Origin: Bacteroidota bacterium
GTDB lineage: Bacteria; Bacteroidota; Bacteroidia; Chitinophagales; Saprospiraceae
Assembly (NCBI GenBank): GCA_006226345.1
Contig: SBHD01000116.1
Coordinates: 1-35,394, forward strand
Direction of reading: 5' to 3'
DNA: 35,394 nt
Below are positions 15,401 to 23,065 of the stretch, one piece after another. Positions within the stretch are counted from its first letter, which is position 1; the number at the start of each line of letters is the position of its first letter. Position numbers and translations under genes: made by a program. Below the pieces are notes generated by a model. That model was given only the letters and a program-made list of their open reading frames with translations, did no database searches and was not told the origin of the DNA.

Positions 15401-16819
15401 GCAGCCGTTGGCATCCATACGGCGGGCCTTGAAGTACACCGGCGAGCAGTTGTCATACGAACCGTCGTCAAAGGTGGAGGCATTGACATACACTTCTCCG
15501 GTAACGCCAAGCGATACCTGGGTGTATTCATCGCAGATCGCCGCCGGCGGTACATCATCTTCTACCGTAATAGTAAAGGCGCAGGTAGAGGTGTTGCCGC
15601 AATCGTCTTCCACGATATAGGTCATCTGCGTATTACCGAGCGGCAGGTTATTGGCATAACCCAGCACGCCAAGCGTGTCGGGGTGCCAGAAGTTGTTGCC
15701 CGGGAAACTCTCCAGGGTTCCGTTGACTGTGTAGCCAACGCCATCGACCGTGTAAACGGCCTTGATCGACTTGATGCGTGAGCAGGCGTCTTCGATGATG
15801 ACATCCGGCAGGTTGAAGTCCCGCTCGCAATCAAACGGGTTGGTGCCAATGGTCATGTCCTCCGGGCAGTCCACAACAGGGCCCTGATTGTCCATTACCT
15901 TGATCAGCTGGATGTAATATTTCGGGTTGGTGCTCGGCGGGTTCGGTGTGGTGGGCAGGCACCAGTCGTATACCGTCCAGGTCCGCAGGATCTTGTACGA
16001 GCCGTCGCAGATCGGCAACATCTGATCGGCGTAGACTACGTTCATCTCACAATAGGAGTTCTGTGGGTACAGCGGGAAGTCAAAGCCGAAATCGGAGATA
16101 TACGGCGCGCCGGTGTTGGACGGGTCGGTATCCGGATTTTCACAGGAAACCGTTACGTCGGCCGGGAACAATACGTCCCCTACATGGCGGCGCTGGAAAT
16201 AGATATATTGCGTACAGCTCGACTGGTTGCCGCTCTGGTCAACGGCCGTCCAGACGCGTTTGACATACGCACTGATGTCAGATTGACCGTTGAAGCTGCC
16301 GTTGCAATCCACATCGGTCCAGGTGTCAATGTGCGAAGAGGTATAACTGCCGCAATTTTCATCAATAATTGGATAAGCGGCGTCGATACCCAGTACATCA
16401 AACAGGTATTCCGGCGAATAATCAGTAATAGCACAGGTAATGAACACATTCTCGCAGGTGAGTTGCGGTGCGAGTTTGTCTTCCACATGCACATAGCCCT
16501 GGCAGGTGTTGCCACTGTTCAGGTCGCGTACGCGTACCTGGATGGTCTGATTAATATGGGAACTGTTGAGAATGCCCGGTACCCAGGCGCCGTTGATCTT
16601 GATCTCAACAACGAGGTTGCCGTTCGGGCAACCGCCGCCTTCCAGGATCTGGTCCGGTTCGAGTTCCATAGAGCAATCCTGATCCAGAGAGACCTGTACC
16701 AGGTTATTGCAAACGAGAGAGCACTGGCTGCTGAGGTCGGTGTTCGAGAGGAGGGTGATAAAAAATACCAGCAGGAGGTGGCCCGTAAAATTGACGAAGG
16801 TAAGTTTAGGTTTCGCCAT
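12446..16819 (-). CDS. giant HYR-like/dockerin secreted protein with type A T9SS domain
   Basis: The chosen start (ATG at 16817-16819) gives 1457 residues beginning MAKPKLTFVNF, with a signal peptide ending near LSSQ. A longer frame to 16933 only adds an unlikely leader. Residues about 40-1040 are cysteine-rich HYR-like and Ig-like modules, with repeated motifs such as APQLTCENVFITC, VVDCPEDMTIG, DDCGNTSTCAFTITVEDD and DGCGNEGFCEYTFEVKDC. A carboxypeptidase-regulatory-like segment spans about 1050-1115. A dockerin-like pair follows at about 1115-1225: NGVSTFDLVLINKHILG, then AADANNSRSITTFDIVEF and KIGDVNGN. Asp and Asn occupy the calcium-loop positions. A cohesin-like domain lies at about 1236-1360 and a type A sorting domain at about 1373-1457 (LLQNRPNPV to the C-terminus). 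It is presumably a long surface or extracellular protein. Confidence 0.88.
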   Translation of the reverse strand: MAKPKLTFVNFTGHLLLVFFITLLSNTDLSSQCSLVCNNLVQVSLDQDCSMELEPDQILEGGGCPNGNLVVEIKINGAWVPGILNSSHINQTIQVRVRDLNSGNTCQGYVHVEDKLAPQLTCENVFITCAITDYSPEYLFDVLGIDAAYPIIDENCGSYTSSHIDTWTDVDCNGSFNGQSDISAYVKRVWTAVDQSGNQSSCTQYIYFQRRHVGDVLFPADVTVSCENPDTDPSNTGAPYISDFGFDFPLYPQNSYCEMNVVYADQMLPICDGSYKILRTWTVYDWCLPTTPNPPSTNPKYYIQLIKVMDNQGPVVDCPEDMTIGTNPFDCERDFNLPDVIIEDACSRIKSIKAVYTVDGVGYTVNGTLESFPGNNFWHPDTLGVLGYANNLPLGNTQMTYIVEDDCGNTSTCAFTITVEDDVPPAAICDEYTQVSLGVTGEVYVNASTFDDGSYDNCSPVYFKARRMDANGCQPNNRFYDQVKFCCEDINDTITIVFRVYDVPVPAGEVSLEYEEWHANECMVQVFVDDKLKPTCTSPANVTVSCQNFDPSLWAYGMATATDNCCIDTITATANYSLFDTVCNKGTITRTFRAYDCGGLSSQCTQRVTVTYNQNYSIKFPNDVIVTQCDGSGMYGEPTFLGEDCELLGVSHEDVIFTVVPDACYKIERTWTIINWCTYDPNSGCIAVPNPNPNSTVNHPSNLPGPTVSPANTPAPWNPTIVKINPTDPSPTNYSIFWSANANCYQYKQIIKIIDTEAPFVEDCPASPVEICDLTANDGNLWNETYWFDNVTGSHNLCEAPTDLTIVASDLCSGSNVTVRYLLFLDLDGNGTMETVVSSTNLPGFNTIFYDNAQNANYQGGTPRQFDERPVLTNQKYGFALQTTVDGNKKSASVRWNTQQQPNNYVVPELPYGKHKIKWFVSDGCGNEGFCEYTFEVKDCKKPTVVCINGLSINIMPTGMISLNDIDFLQYTEDNCTPSNKLVTAIRRSGAGTGFPTNPDGSPQKSVTFTCDDLGTQLVELWSMDLAGNADYCETYVIIQDNMGVCGPAGSNATVAGALKTEKQDGLMDANVEIVGTPPNGLPPFATFDMTDNDGVYAFANALPISSSYTLTPTKDNDPLNGVSTFDLVLINKHILGLEPLNTPYKMIAADANNSRSITTFDIVEFRKLILGLYTQLPSNSSWRFVDEAYVFPNPSNPFQDIFPETISVADVQNNQFQENFVSVKIGDVNGNAIANLQSTEDRSAGTVYFDLEDRMVQAGETVLVACSPAEALAGYQFTLQYEGLQLEAVLPGEGCTTDNFAVFAAEQTLTASVEKSAGFSLRFRATRNGELSRLLHLSSRITKAEAYKASGELFDVAFRFNGADGTIVTDTGFELLQNRPNPVRSTTEIMFNLPEASEATLTISNAEGRILKVVNGNFAKGLNTVTVNRNELSAGILFYQLDTPTHSATKKMIVVE

Positions 16820-16919
16820 GAGATTAATTTGTATCAAGATAAATGTTAATGAATATTGTGAAAGATTACAGTGGATTACAATGTTGGGTTGCAAAAAACT
16901 ACATGAGTAAAATTGCCTG

Positions 16920-16951
16920 CAAAGAAACGGCAATTACAGCGGCATACGCAA
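16920..16951 (-). promoter_or_regulatory. candidate promoter of the HYR/dockerin gene
   Basis: On the minus strand TTTCTTTG (16920-16927) is one base off the TAnnTTTG -7 box. A TTG (16949-16951) lies 21 bases upstream. The ATG at 16819 would then have a leader of about 95 bases. Confidence 0.45.
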
Positions 16952-17012
16952 GTTAAATATGCGCCATAATCGGCCATTTTTTTGCACAGCAAAAACAGTG
17001 CCTCAAATTAGC

Positions 17013-17035
17013 AAAAACCTACCTGTGTTCAGGTA
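17013..17035 (-). terminator. weak terminator-like hairpin
   Basis: A 6-bp stem (TACCTG at 17020-17025 with CAGGTA at 17030-17035) with a 4-base loop is followed on the minus strand by a short T run. It lies about 100 bases after the response-regulator stop. The stem is short, so this is tentative. Confidence 0.35.
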
Positions 17036-17137
17036 TTTTGCCGAGACACCGGAAGCCGGGTTCGTTTTGTCGGATGGGAACGGTAATTACCTGGCCTGCA
17101 AACGGCGTTTACGGGAAGGAACGCACAGGCCGGGTAA

Positions 17138-17815
17138 CTATACCAGATTATGTTCAAACGCGATCTTGATCAGGCTGGCCGTATTGTTGACGCCCAGCTT
17201 ACGCATGATATTCTTGCGGTGTACACTCACCGTCTGATCGCTGATATAAAGTTTTTCAGCAATGTCCTTATTGCTCAGAACCTGGCCGATATACCGCATG
17301 ACCTCGATCTCGCGCCGGGTCAGGCCGAATTTGCGGGCAAACCGGCTTTCCGGCAGGGCACTGTCCATGCCAAAGCCCGGCAGGCGCCCGGTAAGGCTGA
17401 CGCCTTTACCCAGGAACGTTTTTCCGGCCATGACCTCATCAATAGCCCGCAGCACTTCATCCCGTGAAGTAGACCGCAGGAGTAAACCGTCGCCACCTGC
17501 CCGGAAGGCCGCCTTGATCAAGCGGGCATCGTCGGTTTGGGTGAATAACAGGATACGCAGGTCCGGATGGGCCCGTTTGAGGGCCGGCAGTAGTTTCAGC
17601 CCTTCGCTGTCTGACAAATTCATATCCATCAGCAACAGATCGATCGGTGACCTGTTGAGCATCTCCCCGATCAGGGAAGAACTCTGGATCACACCGCGCA
17701 GCTGAAAAAGATACCTGCCGGCGGGAATTGACAGCACATTGCGCAACCCTTCAACAAAGATGGGGTGACCGTCGGCGATTAAGACATTCAGCGATTTCAT
17801 GGACGGGTTAGTCAT
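17138..17815 (-). CDS. NarL/FixJ-type LuxR family response regulator, degenerate receiver
   Basis: This 225-residue protein has an N-terminal receiver domain (about 8-125) and a C-terminal LuxR-type helix-turn-helix (about 160-225). The HTH shows LTRREIEVMRYI, SNKDIAEKLYIS and TVSVHRKNIMRKLGV. The phospho-acceptor Asp64 is kept in LLLMDMNLSD. Two receiver residues are unusual: the acidic pair after the first strand reads Asp15-Gly16 instead of Asp-Asp, and the conserved Lys before strand 5's loop is Arg114 (GGDGLLLRS). Phosphorylation-dependent control may therefore be altered. A second in-frame ATG at 17800 (MKSLNVLIADG) is an equally plausible start. No histidine kinase is adjacent, so the signal is unknown. 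It probably binds DNA as a dimer. Confidence 0.9.
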   Translation of the reverse strand: MTNPSMKSLNVLIADGHPIFVEGLRNVLSIPAGRYLFQLRGVIQSSSLIGEMLNRSPIDLLLMDMNLSDSEGLKLLPALKRAHPDLRILLFTQTDDARLIKAAFRAGGDGLLLRSTSRDEVLRAIDEVMAGKTFLGKGVSLTGRLPGFGMDSALPESRFARKFGLTRREIEVMRYIGQVLSNKDIAEKLYISDQTVSVHRKNIMRKLGVNNTASLIKIAFEHNLV

Positions 17816-18129
17816 AAATGCGTATTACTTCAATGAAACGTGGCAATTTCCGTACCAATTCATTTTTACGGAGTTGGACGGAGTTCAGATATTAATAGAA
17901 TCTTTTGCTATTTTTGTGCCTGTTTAATCCCTTGTCTGATACACGACAAAATATCCCTTGAATGTGACCATACGGGTTTGGCGGTTTCCCTCTTTCCTTC
18001 CACCTTCCCTCCAGTGGTTATATTCGTCCGACCTTGTTAAAGGCATTTGCCCTGATTTTTCACCTTTATGTGCCTCTGAATACCAGAGATGCACCTTTTA
18101 ATTTTCAGACCCGTAATCGCATTCGGACG
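17816..18129. other. divergent intergenic region
   Basis: This region separates the response regulator (minus) from the haloperoxidase-like gene (plus) and must hold promoters for both. A plus-strand TATTTTTG at 17909-17916 matches TAnnTTTG but lies over 200 bases from the start codon at 18130 and lacks a -33 element. The frame is open upstream of that ATG but encodes no recognisable domain. Confidence 0.4.
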
Positions 18130-19485
18130 ATGAAACAACTTTTTATACTACTCTTCGTGGCCTTACTCGCCGTGCCCTTTGGCTGTTATAAATCCGAAGA
18201 CACGCTGCTGATCCGCGCCCTTACCCACAAATCCACGGAATACGAGGGTAAACTCGTCCATGACTGGATGGTCCTGGGCAGCGACATGATCAAGGAAAAT
18301 TACCTGTACGGGCCACAGTCGGCCCGTATATTCGGTTACCTGGGACTTACAGCCTGGGAATCGGTTTGCCATGGCCTGGACGGCGGGAAAAGCATGACCG
18401 GCCAGATTAATGATTATGCTGCCGGTGCCCAGTTCGATTCTGACAAAGAATACGACTGGGGTATCGTTTTGTGCTCCGCCATGCGGACCGTTTTCCCCCA
18501 ACTGGTGGAAAATATCAACAATGCACAGCGCAGCCAGGTAGATGTGCTGGCAGCCGTGCAGGAAGATGAAATGATGAAGAAAGGGATCACAGAACAGGTC
18601 CGGCAAGACTCCAAGGACCTGGGCATCCGCATCGGCCTGCGCATCAACGATCGTATAAAAAAGGATGGTCGCGATCTGATCCGGAATATCGTGCCGGTGA
18701 TCCCCAGCCGTGATGCCAGCCACAAGTGGTACTGGGACCCTAATACTCTCGGGCAGGTGCCGGTTGAGCCCATGTGGGGCACGATCCGCACGTTCGTGAC
18801 CGATAATGCCCAGACCTGTGAACCCGATCAGCCTTTCCCTTACTCCGAAAGTCCGACCAGCGATTTTTACCTGGAGGCAAAGGAAGTGTACGACGTCGAA
18901 CGTACACCGACCAATAAAGCGATCGCATACCACTGGGAAAATGGTGTGGGACGCACCAGCGGCCCTGCCGGACACTGGATCAACATTGCCCGGCAATTGC
19001 TGCAGCAGGAAGACCGCAACCTGGCCGAATCTGCCAAGGTCTACTGCCTGCTCGGATTCGCTGCCGCAGATGGGTTCAGTACCACCTGGTTTGCCAAATA
19101 CAAGTATTTTCTGCTCCGCCCGGTTACCTATGTCCGGGAGAATATCGACCCTACCTGGACGCCTATGATCAATACGCCGCCGTATCCGGACTACATGTCC
19201 GGCTCGTCAGTCATGGGTGGAGCCGGCTCAACCATGCTGATCAGTGCTTTCGGGGATGTCCCCTTTTCTGACCGTACCCATCTGGGCAGCCCGTTATTTA
19301 CACCGGAAGGCGGTCCGTTCGTACTGCCGGAGCGTAGTTTTACCTCCCTGACCGAGGCTGGTGAGCTGGCAGCGCTGAGCCGGGTGGTCGGCGGAGTTCA
19401 TTTTCGCCGGGCCTGCGAAGAGGGGCTGGAATCAGGCAGGTGTATTGCCAATATGATCCTGTCCCGCACAGATTTTGGCTTCTGA
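18130..19485 (+). CDS. vanadium-dependent haloperoxidase/PAP2-like lipoprotein, atypical active site
   Basis: Starting at the ATG at 18130 gives 451 residues with a lipoprotein-like signal peptide (residues 1-20, Cys20 after VPFG). A longer frame from 18034 adds 32 residues of no clear meaning. The C-terminal half shows the vanadate/phosphate site: Lys323 and Arg330-Pro331 (KYKYFLLRP), Ser357-Gly358 (YMSGSS), and Arg418 with His424 (SRVVGGVHF). These align with Lys353, Arg360, Ser402, Gly403, Arg490 and the vanadate-ligating His496 of the Curvularia chloroperoxidase. The position of His404 (the acid-base His of SGH) is Ser359. Halogenation and phosphatase activity are both uncertain. A strong terminator follows. 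The protein is probably anchored in the periplasm or outer membrane. Confidence 0.85.
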   Translation: MKQLFILLFVALLAVPFGCYKSEDTLLIRALTHKSTEYEGKLVHDWMVLGSDMIKENYLYGPQSARIFGYLGLTAWESVCHGLDGGKSMTGQINDYAAGAQFDSDKEYDWGIVLCSAMRTVFPQLVENINNAQRSQVDVLAAVQEDEMMKKGITEQVRQDSKDLGIRIGLRINDRIKKDGRDLIRNIVPVIPSRDASHKWYWDPNTLGQVPVEPMWGTIRTFVTDNAQTCEPDQPFPYSESPTSDFYLEAKEVYDVERTPTNKAIAYHWENGVGRTSGPAGHWINIARQLLQQEDRNLAESAKVYCLLGFAAADGFSTTWFAKYKYFLLRPVTYVRENIDPTWTPMINTPPYPDYMSGSSVMGGAGSTMLISAFGDVPFSDRTHLGSPLFTPEGGPFVLPERSFTSLTEAGELAALSRVVGGVHFRRACEEGLESGRCIANMILSRTDFGF

Positions 19486-19511
19486 GTCTGACCGGAATAA
19501 ATACTATATTG

Positions 19512-19552
19512 CTTCCCCTGTCTGATCTTTACAGGCAGGGGAAGTGCTTTTT
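19512..19552 (+). terminator. rho-independent terminator after the haloperoxidase-like gene
   Basis: A 13-bp stem (19512-19524 with 19532-19544, one wobble pair) has a 7-base loop and is followed by TGCTTTTTA. It lies 26 bases after the stop codon. Confidence 0.85.
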
Positions 19553-19589
19553 ATACCGTTCCTTCATTCCGGATGTTTTAAAAATATGA

Positions 19590-21650
<2,061 letters not shown>

Positions 21651-21688
21651 TACCCGGCAAGTTCAACCGGACTTATTTGTCTTCTGCG

Positions 21689-21949
21689 TCAGGAGGTTTG
21701 ACGCCAGGCTGAAAGCAGCGCCTTGATGGCCGGTTTGTTTTCCCTGAAGTTTTTGGCGCCCCGCGTCACCGTGGCAATGCTGCAAGGCACCGATTTGGCT
21801 ACCTCTCGTTGCGACATGCCCCGGTCAAGTGCGTCAAAGATCTTCCACCGTTCGATGATCAACCGGCGCTCATGTTCGGTAAACGTTAGTTGGAACAACG
21901 CATCCAGGTCCGCTTCCGAGCGGACGGATCTAAACAAATGGTACAACAT
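21689..21949 (-). CDS. TrpR-like transcriptional regulator
   Basis: This 86-residue protein aligns with the C-terminal core of the tryptophan repressor TrpR. The helix-turn-helix segment MSQREVAKSVPCSIATVTRG corresponds to the TrpR segment from MSQREL to TITRG, with one residue missing before MSQ. Three residues that contact the L-tryptophan corepressor in E. coli TrpR (Thr44, Arg54 and Arg84) are kept here as Thr24, Arg34 and Arg63. Ser88 is replaced (Asn67). The protein lacks the first roughly 20 residues of TrpR. No trp biosynthesis gene is in the window. It is divergent from a PAP2 gene, with a 16-base palindrome between them. A YerC-like role is the alternative, but similarity to TrpR itself looks closer. 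Confidence 0.85.
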   Translation of the reverse strand: MLYHLFRSVRSEADLDALFQLTFTEHERRLIIERWKIFDALDRGMSQREVAKSVPCSIATVTRGAKNFRENKPAIKALLSAWRQTS

Positions 21950-22020
21950 GGTGGCTTATTGATTAAAGTGTCAGATGTCTCATCAAATATCTGAAAATCT
22001 ATGATCATTTTTTCAAATGG

Positions 22021-22036
22021 AAGGAAAAGTTTCCTT
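22021..22036. promoter_or_regulatory. palindrome between the TrpR-like and PAP2 genes
   Basis: AAGGAAA-AG-TTTCCTT is an inverted repeat with two 7-base arms. It lies 72 bases upstream of the TrpR-like start in the divergent region and could be an operator. It has no resemblance to the E. coli trp operator, and no binding protein can be named. Confidence 0.35.
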
Positions 22037-22193
22037 GTCGGTAACCAGACCATTCTGAATTTCCATAAAGCGTTTATACAGAAAAGTGCCGCATGCTGAA
22101 AAGGAATTGGCTGAACAAGTATTGGCCATTGGTTTCCAGGCGACCGCATTTGCCAGCCGCTTTTTTATACTTTTACCGGGCGATCTATACGTC

Positions 22194-22973
22194 ATGAGAC
22201 AAATCATTTTCTTCCTGTTGTTGCTGGCAGGCACCACTGCGGCACAGTCTCCCTACCGTTTGGCTTGGGGCAAGGATTTGGCTATCACCGGCGCCGGGCT
22301 TTCCACCGGGCTGCTGGGCTTGCAGCTCCGCTCCAACCTGACGCTGTACACCCCGGCAAGTCTGAGTCAACTGGATGCCAGTACGATCAATGCATTTGAC
22401 CGGCGAGCGGTGGATCAATACTCCACCCGGGCACAGAATATCAGCGATATATTCTTTTACAGTTCCCTGGCCACACCGCTGTTCTTCCTGCCGGCACGGC
22501 TGCACCGCAACGACATGGCTATCATCACCATTATGTGGTTTGAGTCGGCCTTTCTGACGACCGGAGTGACGGTGTTGACCAAATACGCCACTCAACGTAC
22601 CCGGCCATTCGTATACAACGAACAGGCTCCGGAAGCCGATAAACTGACCACGAATGCCAAAAGTTCGTTCTTTTCCGGCCATGCTTCCATGACGGCCGTC
22701 AGTTCCTTTCTTGCTGCAAGGGTGTATGCCGATTATTTCCCCGATAGTAAATGGAAGCCGGTCGTCTGGGGTGTGGCAGCGACCATCCCGGCAGTCACGG
22801 GCTATCTTCGGGTGGCAGGCGGCAAACATTTTCCGACGGACGTCCTGACCGGCTACCTGGTGGGTGCGGGGATCGGTATACTGATCCCGCATTTTCACCG
22901 GATAAGGGATACGCGGTCCGGGTTCCGGATCCGGGGCGGAACGGGAGGGCTTGCCGTTTCCTGGACCTGGTAG
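22194..22973 (+). CDS. PAP2 superfamily phosphatase
   Basis: The ATG at 22194 gives 259 residues with a signal peptide or N-terminal membrane segment (MRQIIFFLLLLAGTTAAQ). An upstream frame from 22086 is less likely. The complete PAP2 (lipid phosphatase/acid phosphatase) signature is present: Lys130 to Arg137-Pro138 (KYATQRTRP), Ser161-Gly162-His163 (FFSGHAS) and Arg206 with His212 and Asp216 (RVAGGKHFPTD). His163 and His212 are the acid-base and nucleophile residues. Four or five hydrophobic segments lie between and after these motifs. Likely substrates are lipid phosphates, such as undecaprenyl or phosphatidate phosphates, at the periplasmic face; the actual substrate is not shown. Unlike the haloperoxidase-like protein at 18130-19485, this active site is intact. 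Confidence 0.9.
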   Translation: MRQIIFFLLLLAGTTAAQSPYRLAWGKDLAITGAGLSTGLLGLQLRSNLTLYTPASLSQLDASTINAFDRRAVDQYSTRAQNISDIFFYSSLATPLFFLPARLHRNDMAIITIMWFESAFLTTGVTVLTKYATQRTRPFVYNEQAPEADKLTTNAKSSFFSGHASMTAVSSFLAARVYADYFPDSKWKPVVWGVAATIPAVTGYLRVAGGKHFPTDVLTGYLVGAGIGILIPHFHRIRDTRSGFRIRGGTGGLAVSWTW

Positions 22974-23014
22974 GTACGATCCGGCTGCTGCAAGGGGAAT
23001 TACGAACAAAGCCA

Positions 23015-23022
23015 TATTTTTG
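23015..23022 (+). promoter_or_regulatory. candidate -7 box of the TMTC-like gene
   Basis: TATTTTTG matches TAnnTTTG 43 bases before the ATG at 23066. No TTG is found at the expected upstream spacing, so support is moderate to weak. Confidence 0.35.
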
Positions 23023-23065
23023 AGCAGATTCGAAAACAATTGTCCAACAGGTAATACCCGGAATC

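Larger units (their letters stand above)
16820..17137. other. intergenic region upstream of the HYR/dockerin gene
   Basis: No gene is seen. It contains a probable promoter for the HYR/dockerin gene (16920-16951) and a weak hairpin after the response-regulator gene (17013-17035). Confidence 0.5.

Noticed and set aside
18163-18996. A 277-codon minus-strand frame opposite the haloperoxidase-like gene.
   Set aside because: It is the complement of the real coding strand and shows no family motif or start signal.
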